The notes: generated by a model from the sequence alone, not told the origin. A stretch of 55,271 nt of DNA from JABHIE01 sp964584805 (GCA_964584805.1 CAZPAY010000018.1:1-55271); one strand, 5' to 3'; shown: positions 25,612 to 34,978, counted from the stretch's first letter. Numbers and translations are program-made.

Positions 25612-28179
25612 TTAGCATTGCGAGTAACCACAGCCGTGGCACTTGCAACAACCCTCTTCGAAGGTCAAGGTGCCTGACTCACAGGAGGGGCAAGTGACCT
25701 TGTATGCGCCGCCCGTGCCTGAGCCGGTGCGACCATTTTTGCTAGACAAGCCTGCCGGTGAGGACGGTGCGCCGCCCTGTGCCTTGTGACCCGCCGAAGT
25801 CAGATCTTCTGGGGCAATCTCACCAAGCAAAATCGCGCGTAGACCAAACTGTGCTTTGACATTCATGTAATTTTGCAGCGCCTTGGCCAAGCCATCGGCG
25901 AGCGACATGATGCGGCCATCTTTACTTGGCACAGTCAGCGACGAACCGATGCCCGCCAACTGCTTGAGCGCCAAACGCATCTCGCCCCCGCAACGCAAGA
26001 AGAGCGAAATCATGCGACAAATCGCCTCAAGGTCAGAGTTGGCCACATCGCCGCCCTTACCGAGCTGCGCGAAGACCTCCATCTCACGATCCTTCGCGGG
26101 GTCAACTGAAATTTTGACATGCATGTTGCCAAACGGAGTCATCTGGCGAATGCGCACGCTCGGCATAATCTCAGGTAAACGCACGGGCTTGAATTCTTTC
26201 GGCTCAGCGGCTTGCGCGACCGATGCAGTCGGCTCATCTTTCTTGAGCGCCATCGGCTGCATATCACGGCAACCATCGCGGTAAACCGTCACACCTTTGC
26301 AACCCTCTTGCCAGGCCATGATGTAAGCAGTCTGGACATCATCTTTGCTCGACTCGTGCGGCAAATTAATCGTCTTGGATACGGCATTATCAATGCTCGA
26401 TTGCCACGCGGCCTGCATCTTAATGTGCTCACTCGGCACAACATCGTGCGCGGTCACAAATACATCTTTCATCCCCTCGGGCAAATCACTGTGCGCGACC
26501 GTACCGTCAGAAAGTGCGATATCAATCACACTATCGATCTCTGTTTTGGAATAACCGGCCGACTCAAGCGCAGCCTGGAATTCATCATTAATTTCGCGCA
26601 TCACCACAGGGACGCCATCTTCGTTTTTCATCACTTGGCGTTGGAAGGCCAGCGAGAAGAGTGGCTCAATGCCGCCAGAGCAGCCGGCGACAATTGAAAT
26701 CGTGCCGGTTGGCGCGACCGTAGTTAGGTGAGAGTTGCGACGAGGAGCCATGCCCTCGACTTGCGGCTTGGAGCCTTCCCAAGCGGTGAATGGCTCGCGG
26801 CCATCAACCGAGACGAGGTTTTCAGAAGCCTCAGTCGACTTGTCTTGCAAGCGCTTACTCAAAGTGCGCGCAACTTCAAAACTTTGCTCTGAGCCATAGC
26901 GGACATTGAGCTTGAAGAGCAAGTCAGCAAAACCCATCACGCCCAAACCGATGCGGCGCGTCTCATTGGCGCGGTCGCGAATCTCAGGGATTGGGTATTT
27001 GTTGATAGTGATGACATTGTCAAGCAGTCGCGTGGTGTCGGCGACGGTGCTATCAAATGTATCCCAATCGACGCGATCTTCCCAAACAGCTGATTCAGGC
27101 GCGTCTTCTTTGAAGAAACGACCGAGGTTAATCGAGCCGAGATTGCATGAGCCGTAAGGCAGAAGCCACTGCTCGCCACATGGGTTCGTCGCCTCGTATT
27201 TGCCGAGGTGCGGCACTTGGTTGTCTTCTTCGGCGCGGTCGATAAACAGCAAACCAGGCTCGCCGTTTTTGTGCGCAAAGTTGACGATGGAACTCATCAT
27301 CTCGCCGTATGTCCAGTAATCAGCGCCATCGGCTGGCTCGCCGGCATCGAAAGCTTCGTAATCCGCTTCGGAAATACGACGGCCCGACCCTTTAGCCATC
27401 CAGGCGTGGCGACCACTCTTAGGGTTAGTCACAACAAGACGGTCATCCGGCTTGTCGGCGACCTTTTGCATCCATTCGTTGGTCACGGCGATGGACACGT
27501 TGTAATTCGTCCAGCGAGTGAGGTCGTCTTTTGCCGTGATGAACTCAAGCACATCGGGGTGATCGCAACGCAAAACGCCCATGTTGGCGCCGCGGCGGAA
27601 GGCACCCTGTTGGATAGCCTCTGTGCCGGCGGAGAATGTATCGATGAAACTCATCGGGCCGGTGGTCTTGCCACCAGAAGACGCCACAATGTCACCATCT
27701 GGGCGCAACCGCGAGAAGGAGAACCCAGTGCCACCGCCCGCCTTTTGAATGAGCGCGACATTCTTTAAGGTGGTGAAAATTTCCTCGATGGAATCCTCGA
27801 CGGGCAAAACGAAGCAAGCGCTCAACATACCCATGGAGCGACCGGCATTCATCAGGGTCGGCGAGTTGGGCATAAACAACCCCTGGGCCATCAAGTTGTA
27901 GTAACGAGTCGCCCACTTTTGGCCAACGTCTTCGGCGACATCGTAATCAGGAGCGGCTACCGAGCTGGCCACGCGCCAAAAAAGGTCTTGTGGGTTTTCA
28001 ACGACCTCGCCGGTGACGCGGTCTTTCTTTAAATAGCGGTTGCCAAGGACGGTAATGGCGTTTTCGCTCAGGGTTGGCTGGGGCAAATCTGCTGGCTTAT
28101 TGCGGAGGGCAGTTTTTGGAGCAACTTCGGCGGACTTCTTCACGCTTTTATTGGGGGTTTTCGTTTGCTTACTAGACAC
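25612..28179 (-). CDS. nrdJ: Adenosylcobalamin-dependent (class II) ribonucleotide reductase
   Basis: An 855-residue reductase making deoxyribonucleotides without oxygen-dependent radical generation. Motifs of the class II catalytic barrel are visible: P-N-S-P-T-L-M-N-A-G-R, K-A-G-G-G-T-G-F-S-F-S-R-L-R-P, N-P-C-G-E-Q-W-L-L-P-Y-G-S-C-N-L-G-S-I-N-L, and A-P-T-G-T-I-S-I-V-A-G-C-S-G-G-I-E-P. N-P-C-G-E and the later Cys provide the radical-site cysteines. The tail has a zinc-ribbon-like Cys set (C-P-S-C, then C-C-K-C-H-G-C-G-Y-S-Q-C) carrying the C-terminal reductant Cys pair. The start is GTG. Two NrdR-like boxes lie 124-171 bases upstream. It needs coenzyme B12; no B12 riboswitch is seen in the leader. 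Confidence 0.96.
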   Translation of the reverse strand: MSSKQTKTPNKSVKKSAEVAPKTALRNKPADLPQPTLSENAITVLGNRYLKKDRVTGEVVENPQDLFWRVASSVAAPDYDVAEDVGQKWATRYYNLMAQGLFMPNSPTLMNAGRSMGMLSACFVLPVEDSIEEIFTTLKNVALIQKAGGGTGFSFSRLRPDGDIVASSGGKTTGPMSFIDTFSAGTEAIQQGAFRRGANMGVLRCDHPDVLEFITAKDDLTRWTNYNVSIAVTNEWMQKVADKPDDRLVVTNPKSGRHAWMAKGSGRRISEADYEAFDAGEPADGADYWTYGEMMSSIVNFAHKNGEPGLLFIDRAEEDNQVPHLGKYEATNPCGEQWLLPYGSCNLGSINLGRFFKEDAPESAVWEDRVDWDTFDSTVADTTRLLDNVITINKYPIPEIRDRANETRRIGLGVMGFADLLFKLNVRYGSEQSFEVARTLSKRLQDKSTEASENLVSVDGREPFTAWEGSKPQVEGMAPRRNSHLTTVAPTGTISIVAGCSGGIEPLFSLAFQRQVMKNEDGVPVVMREINDEFQAALESAGYSKTEIDSVIDIALSDGTVAHSDLPEGMKDVFVTAHDVVPSEHIKMQAAWQSSIDNAVSKTINLPHESSKDDVQTAYIMAWQEGCKGVTVYRDGCRDMQPMALKKDEPTASVAQAAEPKEFKPVRLPEIMPSVRIRQMTPFGNMHVKISVDPAKDREMEVFAQLGKGGDVANSDLEAICRMISLFLRCGGEMRLALKQLAGIGSSLTVPSKDGRIMSLADGLAKALQNYMNVKAQFGLRAILLGEIAPEDLTSAGHKAQGGAPSSPAGLSSKNGRTGSGTGGAYKVTCPSCESGTLTFEEGCCKCHGCGYSQC

Positions 28180-28302
28180 GGACGGCGCTGGGGGGGGCTT
28201 AATGGTGTGAAATTGTTAGGAAATGCGGCAAGGGCTTTCGCCAAAACCGCGACGCAAGAGAAAAAATACATAGCCAAGCGCTGGGCTTCAACACTCTTTT
28301 TT

Positions 28303-28350
28303 TCACAATATTTAGTGGCGAATTATTGAGACAGCCCCTATATCTTGTGG
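28303..28350. promoter_or_regulatory. Pair of NrdR-like boxes upstream of nrdJ
   Basis: Two 16-bp sites, TCACAATATTTAGTGG (28303-28318) and CCCCTATATCTTGTGG (28335-28350), each match about 13 of 16 positions of the NrdR consensus acaCWATATaTWGtgt as remembered. Their starts are 32 bases apart, three helical turns, which is the classical spacing of paired NrdR boxes. NrdR represses ribonucleotide reductase genes in response to (d)ATP. The nrdR gene itself is outside the window. Confidence 0.78.
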
Positions 28351-28419
28351 TGCGTCCGAAGTCGATTTTTCACAAGTAGATGGGTTTGTAATGCCCCGTT
28401 TCGGAGCCAGCCCACTTGC

Positions 28420-29520
28420 CTAACTTTGCGAAAAAAGTCTAAAAAACTTTTCGGTTAAGGCAGCTGTTTGAGCCCATGTGTAGTGACTTGCGTGTGCGAG
28501 GCCCGCAGCCGAGGCCAATTGATGACTGGTATCGTCAAAAAAGAGGTCATCTAGGGCAGCCGCGAAGCCCTCAAAGTCATCAACATCTGTTGATTTCCAA
28601 ATATCGCCGGCGACTTCGGGCAGGCAAGTGCTGTTTGAGATTACACCAGGCGTACCGATGGCCATGCTTTCAAGAATGGGCAGACCGAATCCCTCATAAC
28701 GCGAGGGGTGCAAGAAAACACGAGCCCCAGCGATGATGGGCGCGAGCTCTGCATCGGGGATATGCCCAAGCCAGTGGATCTTGCCAGCGCCGAGCGATTC
28801 GGCTAACTCCTTTAGCGAAGTCAAGAAATTTGGCTTCGCTCCCCCGCCGACAAATACGAGCTCGCAACCCTCTTTTTGTGCGCGGCTTGATGCAAAGGCG
28901 CGAATACTGAGCTCTAAGTTCTTGTGCGGGAACCAACTACCCACCTGGATGGCATAAGGGTACTCGCCCAACCTATGCTTATTCGTCACTTCCTTTACGC
29001 GAGCCGCATCTTGAGAGCAGAAACGCTGGTGATCCACGCCCAGAGGGGTCACGGCAATCCGTTCACTTGGAAATTCCGGGAAATAATGCCGCAAACGCTC
29101 AGCGGTGTATTCACTAATGCAAATCAAGCCATCCGCACGCGCGATATTGCGCCCCAAGCGTGAACCGAGCAGGTCGTAGCCCTCCGTCATATCCGCTAGG
29201 CGGAAATCCATCACCGTAAAACTTAGAGGCACGCGTGAGCAGCTCGGCAAATGATTGCCCAAGCTATGAAACAAATCCAATTTGCGGCAAGGCTGTCGCC
29301 AAATGGCTCGACGCGGAGCCGTGGGCATCAAGCCGTCCACCATGCGGCGATTGAGCCATCGCATCCCACGAAAATAGAGCGTGGGCTCAAGAGGATCAGC
29401 GGGCACACCGTGGTTGGTCATCCCCACACGGTCGAGCTCGGGCAGCAAACAGCGGATATACCGCGAAATCCCACGACCTCGCGTTTTCGCCGCCTGCGTG
29501 ACATCTAAGCCCACTTTCAT
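28420..29520 (-). CDS. Glycosyltransferase, GT4 family
   Basis: A 366-residue GT-B enzyme. It starts M-K-V-G-L-D-V-T-Q-A, and the C-terminal nucleotide-sugar half has Y-A-I-Q-V-G-S-W-F-P-H-K-N, L-V-F-V-G-G-G, and the retaining-enzyme motif E-G-F-G-L-P-I-L-E (E-x7-E). No signal peptide or helix, so it works at the inner face of the membrane. Sugar donor and acceptor are unknown; in such contexts it would build a polysaccharide or lipid-linked glycan. It stands alone between nrdJ and the YwiC-like gene, 240 bases after the nrdJ start. Confidence 0.9.
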   Translation of the reverse strand: MKVGLDVTQAAKTRGRGISRYIRCLLPELDRVGMTNHGVPADPLEPTLYFRGMRWLNRRMVDGLMPTAPRRAIWRQPCRKLDLFHSLGNHLPSCSRVPLSFTVMDFRLADMTEGYDLLGSRLGRNIARADGLICISEYTAERLRHYFPEFPSERIAVTPLGVDHQRFCSQDAARVKEVTNKHRLGEYPYAIQVGSWFPHKNLELSIRAFASSRAQKEGCELVFVGGGAKPNFLTSLKELAESLGAGKIHWLGHIPDAELAPIIAGARVFLHPSRYEGFGLPILESMAIGTPGVISNSTCLPEVAGDIWKSTDVDDFEGFAAALDDLFFDDTSHQLASAAGLAHASHYTWAQTAALTEKFFRLFSQS

Positions 29521-29542
29521 CGCCGCATTATGAAGCCGCGAC

Positions 29543-29577
29543 TGTCACAAGTCTGTCACAACTTGCAATCGAAGTTG
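29543..29577 (+). promoter_or_regulatory. Direct repeats and hairpin upstream of the YwiC-like gene
   Basis: TGTCACAA occurs at 29543-29550 and again at 29554-29561, 11 bases apart. CAACTT (29559-29564) and AAGTTG (29572-29577) form a 6-bp hairpin that overlaps the second copy. It ends four bases before the strong AGGAGG ribosome binding site. Tandem half-sites one helical turn apart suit a regulator, but no consensus is recognised. Confidence 0.4.
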
Positions 29578-29592
29578 CAGAGGAGGTTAAAT

Positions 29593-30336
29593 ATGACCGT
29601 GGCCACCACCAACACCTCCTCACCACCCACTGCGCACGGCGCATGGCTTGTACTCGGCACCGCCGTTTTGCTCGGCGCGATGCTCGGCGGCAACCCCGGC
29701 AAAGGCACACTTGCACTGACACTTTCGGCGGTCTTCAGCTTCGCAGGCATGAACCGACTGCTGTTTGGGCTGCGCCACGCACATACGCATCGTGCCGCAA
29801 TCGTGCGCGGCAGCATTTTCCTCGGGCTAGCGCTCGCCACCGGAATCTGGACAATTACCGAAGTCGGTTTTTCTCGACTCGCTTGGCTGCTGCCGATGGC
29901 ACTGCTTTTTGCATTTGCGCAATGGAAGCTGCACCGCAAACAACGCGTGTTTCAATTGCTTGGAATGATCGCGCTTAGCCTGGCTTTGCCTGCGGCATCC
30001 ATCGCATCCGACTGCCCCATCGCATGGCCGTTTTTCGCAGTGGCGATTGTGTTTGCTCTACATGCGGGTCATGCCACTCTACGCACGCACGCTCATCTCG
30101 TGCCAAAAACACGGGCCAATGCTCAGTGGCTCGCCATCGTTGGCGGCGGCATCTTGCTCGCCATGGTCGCAACCGACGGCATTTCGCTACCGGTTGCTGT
30201 AGCCGTTGCGCTAGGTTTGGCTGAACCGTTGGCGCCGAATTGGCGACCGCAACAAGCAAAGGCCGTGGGGCGAAAAGAAACGATTTTGCTGTTGCTCCTG
30301 CCGTTGGCATTTTGGATTGACTCGCTGTTGAAATAA
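29593..30336 (+). CDS. YwiC-like integral membrane protein
   Basis: A 247-residue protein with about eight hydrophobic helices. The start at 29593 follows a strong AGGAGG (29581-29586) with a 6-base spacer, rare in this window. The early T-A-H-G-A-W-L-V-L-G motif matches the H-G-A-W start of YwiC-like proteins, and G-G-N-P-G-K-G-T, a loop R-H-A-H-T-H-R-A and a late helix set fit the same type. YwiC in Bacillus subtilis lies in the nitrate-respiration region; its function is not known. The nitrate genes here are 14 kb away, so any link is only suggestive. It converges with the FG-GAP gene. Confidence 0.55.
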   Translation: MTVATTNTSSPPTAHGAWLVLGTAVLLGAMLGGNPGKGTLALTLSAVFSFAGMNRLLFGLRHAHTHRAAIVRGSIFLGLALATGIWTITEVGFSRLAWLLPMALLFAFAQWKLHRKQRVFQLLGMIALSLALPAASIASDCPIAWPFFAVAIVFALHAGHATLRTHAHLVPKTRANAQWLAIVGGGILLAMVATDGISLPVAVAVALGLAEPLAPNWRPQQAKAVGRKETILLLLLPLAFWIDSLLK

Positions 30337-30361
30337 CCAAAGCGGTTCCTCGCGCGACTTC

Positions 30362-31615
30362 TTAATAGAGATATGCAGTGGCTCGCCCTGGGCGGCCCGA
30401 AACTCCTGGGGCCAAAGCAGCCGATGCGCCAATCCATGCGACAACGGGGCCGCCATTACGCAAACGCCCGATAGCAACCGAGCATCCGAAGCCCTCGTTA
30501 TCACCCTGGGGCTGGAATTCACGAAGAACCAGCCCACTATGACCACTGTATACAAGAACGGAACCAGAATTCGTCACTGTTGTCGGTGTATTTCGCAAAC
30601 CAGGTTGGCCGATTGCGTAGTCGGCATTGCCGTCACTGTTGAGATCGCCCGCTGATGCAAAGACCAGCCCAAAACCAGAATTACCTGAGGCAAATTGCGC
30701 TTGGTGTGTGCGCAACACATTACCCCTGAGGTCGTAAAGAAAAACCTTATCCACACCCGGAGCACCGACAAGGACATCCTTGATTCCATCGGTATTTGTG
30801 TCGCCAACGACCTTCATCATCGCTCCAAAAAAACCCTTTGGAGTATTATTTTCAATCTCGCGAATGATGTCACCGCTAAGTACTTCTTGGACGACCACAA
30901 TCCCTTGTTGAAAGTGATACCCAGGCATGCCGACAGCAACATCTTGTGAACCGTCTTCATTCACATCACGCAGAGCAATCACAGATTGACCGTAATATGA
31001 GCCAGGGATGGCACCGCGCGTAACAGCGAGGAGTGCGCCCGAAGCACCCGAATAGGTGTAAACGGCACCCCTTGCAGAATCCTCAGCTGGCGCGCCAACG
31101 ACGAGGTCGGGGATGGCGTCTCCATCCACATCATCAATCATGTCGAAAGACGCCCCAAATTGGCTGTGCGCATATGGGCCGGCCACGTAATAGAGGACAT
31201 CTCCTGTTTGACCCGAATAAACCAAGACAAGACCGCTCGCCGAAACAACGGGTGAAGCATATGGCGCACTCACGGCATATTCCGAAACGCCGTCGCCGTC
31301 TAGATCCGCGAGAGACAGGGCGAATTCACCCAGCCGGCAACCAAAACAACCGCCGTCATGACGACGAAGGAGTGCGCGCGTGGCGCCATCGTAAATGTAA
31401 ATCGACCCAGAATTAGAGGCCACATAATCAGTGCAAAACCCTGTAACAGCGACTTCGCGAGTGCCGTCGCCATTGAGGTCGTCGAGCATTAAAACATTTG
31501 TGCCGAAACCATCCCAATCTGTTTCGCCATAGACCGAGGCGAGTTGGGCGGATGCGCTAGAAACGAGTGCTGCTGTAATGCAGGCGGTGAAAAATAAAGA
31601 AAAAGGTGCTTTCAT
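30362..31615 (-). CDS. Secreted FG-GAP repeat (integrin-alpha-like beta-propeller) protein
   Basis: A 417-residue protein with a signal peptide ending S-A-S-A-Q. The mature part is made of about six to seven repeats, each with a calcium-binding-type loop such as D-L-N-G-D-G-T-R-E-V-A-V, D-L-D-G-D-G-V-S-E-Y-A-V, D-V-D-G-D-A-I-P-D-L-V-V-G-A-P and D-L-N-S-D-G-N-A-D-Y-A-I-G, and strands V-L-V-Y-S-G. This should be a complete beta-propeller. Such proteins are exported and often abundant in planctomycetes; the ligand is unknown. No C-terminal sorting signal is obvious. It lies downstream of the sigma-factor operon on the same strand, 91 bases after it. Confidence 0.85.
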   Translation of the reverse strand: MKAPFSLFFTACITAALVSSASAQLASVYGETDWDGFGTNVLMLDDLNGDGTREVAVTGFCTDYVASNSGSIYIYDGATRALLRRHDGGCFGCRLGEFALSLADLDGDGVSEYAVSAPYASPVVSASGLVLVYSGQTGDVLYYVAGPYAHSQFGASFDMIDDVDGDAIPDLVVGAPAEDSARGAVYTYSGASGALLAVTRGAIPGSYYGQSVIALRDVNEDGSQDVAVGMPGYHFQQGIVVVQEVLSGDIIREIENNTPKGFFGAMMKVVGDTNTDGIKDVLVGAPGVDKVFLYDLRGNVLRTHQAQFASGNSGFGLVFASAGDLNSDGNADYAIGQPGLRNTPTTVTNSGSVLVYSGHSGLVLREFQPQGDNEGFGCSVAIGRLRNGGPVVAWIGASAALAPGVSGRPGRATAYLY

Positions 31616-31706
31616 GATGAGGTTCTTAGGAAGAAGGGCCTTGCCTTCACTACCAAAGAGCCTCGTCGAGGTCGCTGCGGAAACTAATCTCCGCTTTTTT
31701 ATGCAA

Positions 31707-34700
31707 TTACGGCACGCGGATTTCGACCAACTCAGCCGAAGTCAGTTCAATTGCTTTTTCAGCAATGAGCGCACCATCTGCATCGAGTGCGTAGAGGGTG
31801 TATTTTCCTTCAGGGCAGTCGCGTAGTTGCCAGATATTTTCATCCTCGATTTTGTCGAGGGACGGCTGCCAGCCGTAGCCGAAATCCATCTCGGGCTGCA
31901 CAGCCAAATCAGTTGCGCCCATGCCACCAGCGATGCGAATGTCAGCGCCCTTTGCGTCACGATGTAGTTGAATCGTAGACGCTGGCATGGCAAGGCGGCC
32001 CCAGTATCCAGGTGCGGTAACCATCAACTGTTGATTGAGCTGAATACTCGTGCCGTCGGCTTCGCCCTCGGCGTTGCAACACAAGCGATACGAGCCGTCT
32101 TCCGAACAAACGAGTGCATTAGAAAGTGCTCGGCCGGATAGTGATTGCACGCGAATGGCATTGCCCCAAGCGGCCGGCGCCTGCAATGGCCCAGCCGTCG
32201 GTAAATCACGAAACGGCATGCGGATGGTTTTGCCACCGTTGAAGGTCAAAGCGATTTCTAGAGCCGCAAGATCAGGAGCTTGCAGCGCCCACTTGGTCAA
32301 ATCGGCTTGCGGATAAGCGGTGCCGATGTGTTGATTGTTAAAGAAGAAATCGACATCACGCAGTTCGTCCTTTCCACTCAAAACAAGATTGCGCGTCAGC
32401 AAACCATCGAGCGTTAAATCTACTTTTTGCTGGCCTTTGGATAAAGGCGCATATCGAACTTGAACGCCCTGAGTATTCGACTCAAGCGAAAGCACATCGC
32501 CCGCGGCACCGCTGGAATGTAACTCGCCGATCCCACTGGTATTGATGCGCATTAAAGTGTGAGCGGCCCCGGCCAACACATGCACTTTCGTCAAGGCCGA
32601 TGGCGGTGGAGTTAATTCAACCGAAAGCGCCTGCTCTCTGCTTGGCAAACGAAACAACAGGGGCTCATTATTGAGCCGCGGGATGCGAAACTCAGCCGAC
32701 ATGTTTGGCGAGTCAGAGGCGCGGTTTTTTGCGGGGAGGATGTCGAGGCGATAGACGCCCGCAGCCATCGTTTCGATTACAAACTGACCCTTTTCGTCAG
32801 TAAGCGCATTGCGCTCAGCAATGCCGTCGCTGCGCAAAGCGTGCAAAGAGACATTGGCAACAGGGGCGCCGTTTGCATCGACGACTTGACCGGCGAGACT
32901 ATGCCAATCGCATGGCTCTAATGTGCCAATGTTTAGCCCAGCTTCAGTTAGGACGAATGGGCCGTAGAAGAGCTCGGCTTCTTTCGCACCAGTCAACATC
33001 AAGTTGTAAGTGCCGAGCGGCAATTTTAAATCATGTCTTCCGGCCCCCAGTGCCCGCGGCTCTGCAGCTGGATAACCCGCACGGGTTAGCAAGCTTAAAG
33101 CCCAGTCTTCGCCGCCAGGCGGGTCTGGCAACAAGAAAGAAAGCTGGCCCACATCAAGGTTTACAACGGCTTCTTGCCCGTGATGAACACTGGGGTTAAA
33201 TGGTTGCTCAAACATGCGGCCATCTTTTGTTTGAAACAATAACAAGCCTGGTTGAGCTGGAAGCCAAGGAGCCGCTTCACTTCCGCCCCATTGGTACATA
33301 AAACCGCTCTCGTAAAAATCGGGCTGAAAACCGAAGAATACCATTTCCTCTGGGACTCCTTCAAATTGAACGGACACCTTTGTTGGGCGACAGATGTCGG
33401 GAATTTCAATCACCCATTCTTCGCTCGATTCATGCGGTGTCCGTACAGCAAATCCCCCTAAGGGAAGGTAATTGGACATGGGCGCGAGAACATAATCTGT
33501 TTCGGCCTTAAACATCTTTTGCGTTTGAAAGCGACCGCCAGCGTCAGGCTCATAAGAATAAGGGATCCAATCCCTCTCATTTTGTAAGAATTGACACACG
33601 ATTCCTTCAATCGGTTCGCCTTTTGATGTTATCAATTGCACATCAAACTTTGTTGCTTCGAATACTTCAAAGTTAATGTTATAGGTACGCGAAACATCAA
33701 TGTCTTCTAGCCTCTTAACTTGAGTTGTCGCGCCAGCACCCAGGGCAATCAAGGCCACGGAACCGCCATCGACGCCAGCAACGATGCGGTATGTCCCGTC
33801 GGCGTTTACATCTTGCCGAAGTATCTCAGTGACAGAGCCTTGTTCGACCCTCATTAACCCAATTTCTGCGGAGGCATAATCGTAATCACTTGCCCCCTGC
33901 ACAACGACTTCACCCTCAATTGTCAAACCTGGCATTATCGTAAAAAGGATGGGGCTTTCTTTTACCGCTACAGGCGCAAAGGAAACCGGCGCAAAGCCTT
34001 TTTGGCCATCGGCCGTCTTGACGCGAAAGAGGCCCTCGGGGGTGGAAGAAGAAAACGCAACACCTGACTCATTGGTCTCAATGTATTCGCTAAACCAACT
34101 CTCAGCAAGCCTGTCACGCCAACCCATGTCGAGAAACTTCCCTGAGACAGCATAGTTTGTGATGAAGATCTTTACACCAGAAACGGGTTGGCCCGATAAA
34201 TCCTGTGCTCGCACTTCAAACCTGGTTCCAGGCTCAAAAACCATCCTCTTTGAGGAGCCATTGTCAAAGGGCAGCGTGACATACTCACCGATTGGGCTAA
34301 AACCTGGGGCAGATGCTGTGATGAAATATTCACCGTAGGGGAATTCACTCAGATCGACTTCCGTCAAATCATTTTCATCAAGCACCTGAGCATTCTCAAA
34401 AGCTTCCTCTACATAAATGTCATTTTCGTTGTTGCGGAAGAACTCTTGCAAGGGTTGAGAAACCTCAAAAAGGGCAATGCGCGTCAAGACGGCCGCACCG
34501 CTCTCGTCAACGAAAAAGAGAGTTGGCCTGTTCTCGCCTGAACTTTTTTCTGTTCGGGCATACTCGCCTAACGCATCGTCTACGACTTCTGCTGGGGCCG
34601 CAGCGCTTGCCGTTGATTGCGCTGCGGTGTTAACCGGAGTTTCGGCGAGATCTTCTTGGACTTGCTCGAACACCTGGTTTTCTGATGCCGGAAAAACAAT

Positions 34701-34793
34701 CGTCTCGCTTTCCTGCGTCGAAATAACGATCAAGGCAGCGACCAATAACACCGTGGCAATCAATGCCACGGCCCATCCTTTATGAGCAAACAC
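31707..34793 (-). CDS. Large membrane-anchored protein with carboxypeptidase-regulatory-like domain
   Basis: A 1028-residue protein. One helix near the start (W-A-V-A-L-I-A-T-V-L-L-V-A-A-L-I-V-I) anchors it; the remainder is extracytoplasmic. After an Ala/Glu-rich linker come repeated beta-sandwich segments with the pattern G-x-Y-x-I / G-x-V-V-x-G. Near residue 650 a clear carboxypeptidase regulatory-like domain reads L-A-G-Q-V-V-D-A-N-G-A-P-V-A-N-V-S-L, with T-D-E-K-G-Q-F-V-I-E-T following. No enzyme motif is seen. The start is GTG, overlapping the TAG of the small upstream gene by one base. It is the last gene of a four-gene operon headed by a sigma-like factor, so it may be a surface structural or sensing protein. 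Confidence 0.75.
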   Translation of the reverse strand: MFAHKGWAVALIATVLLVAALIVISTQESETIVFPASENQVFEQVQEDLAETPVNTAAQSTASAAAPAEVVDDALGEYARTEKSSGENRPTLFFVDESGAAVLTRIALFEVSQPLQEFFRNNENDIYVEEAFENAQVLDENDLTEVDLSEFPYGEYFITASAPGFSPIGEYVTLPFDNGSSKRMVFEPGTRFEVRAQDLSGQPVSGVKIFITNYAVSGKFLDMGWRDRLAESWFSEYIETNESGVAFSSSTPEGLFRVKTADGQKGFAPVSFAPVAVKESPILFTIMPGLTIEGEVVVQGASDYDYASAEIGLMRVEQGSVTEILRQDVNADGTYRIVAGVDGGSVALIALGAGATTQVKRLEDIDVSRTYNINFEVFEATKFDVQLITSKGEPIEGIVCQFLQNERDWIPYSYEPDAGGRFQTQKMFKAETDYVLAPMSNYLPLGGFAVRTPHESSEEWVIEIPDICRPTKVSVQFEGVPEEMVFFGFQPDFYESGFMYQWGGSEAAPWLPAQPGLLLFQTKDGRMFEQPFNPSVHHGQEAVVNLDVGQLSFLLPDPPGGEDWALSLLTRAGYPAAEPRALGAGRHDLKLPLGTYNLMLTGAKEAELFYGPFVLTEAGLNIGTLEPCDWHSLAGQVVDANGAPVANVSLHALRSDGIAERNALTDEKGQFVIETMAAGVYRLDILPAKNRASDSPNMSAEFRIPRLNNEPLLFRLPSREQALSVELTPPPSALTKVHVLAGAAHTLMRINTSGIGELHSSGAAGDVLSLESNTQGVQVRYAPLSKGQQKVDLTLDGLLTRNLVLSGKDELRDVDFFFNNQHIGTAYPQADLTKWALQAPDLAALEIALTFNGGKTIRMPFRDLPTAGPLQAPAAWGNAIRVQSLSGRALSNALVCSEDGSYRLCCNAEGEADGTSIQLNQQLMVTAPGYWGRLAMPASTIQLHRDAKGADIRIAGGMGATDLAVQPEMDFGYGWQPSLDKIEDENIWQLRDCPEGKYTLYALDADGALIAEKAIELTSAELVEIRVP

Positions 34794-34978
34794 TATGGCC
34801 TGGCCCGCCGGAGGCTCTTAAATAATTCAAACTGTCGGTAGATGCCGATTGACCCAATTTTTGGGTCTTCGCCACCGCGGGTCTCTTCCCTTGCTGTTGG
34901 CTGTGAAGCAGCCTGCGCAGGAATATCAAAAGCCGCAAAAACAAGTATCGCGACGATAAAAAAGGTGATTTTTTTCAT
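34793..34978 (-). CDS. Small exported peptide, hypothetical
   Basis: A 61-residue product with a clear signal peptide (M-K-K-I-T-F-F-I-V-A-I-L-V-F-A, cleavage after A-Q-A-A). The mature peptide of about 38 residues is Gly/Glu then Arg rich (E-E-T-R-G-G-E-D-P, S-L-R-R-A-R-P). Its ATG overlaps the stop of the TPR-like gene (TAATG) and its stop overlaps the next GTG (TAGTG). Conserved-looking coupling on both sides argues that it is real. No family is recognised. Confidence 0.65.
   Translation of the reverse strand: MKKITFFIVAILVFAAFDIPAQAASQPTAREETRGGEDPKIGSIGIYRQFELFKSLRRARP

Noticed and set aside
28180..28419. Cobalamin riboswitch in front of nrdJ
   Set aside because: I looked for a B12-box-like sequence in the 240-base leader and saw none; only the NrdR-like boxes stand out.
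29530..29592. Upstream start for the YwiC-like protein
   Set aside because: The longer frame covers the direct repeats and the strong AGGAGG site, which is placed correctly only for the ATG at 29593.
31677..31700. Hairpin GCGGA/TCCGC with T run on the plus strand
   Set aside because: It looks like a terminator but points against both flanking minus-strand genes, and no plus-strand gene precedes it; the stem is only five pairs.
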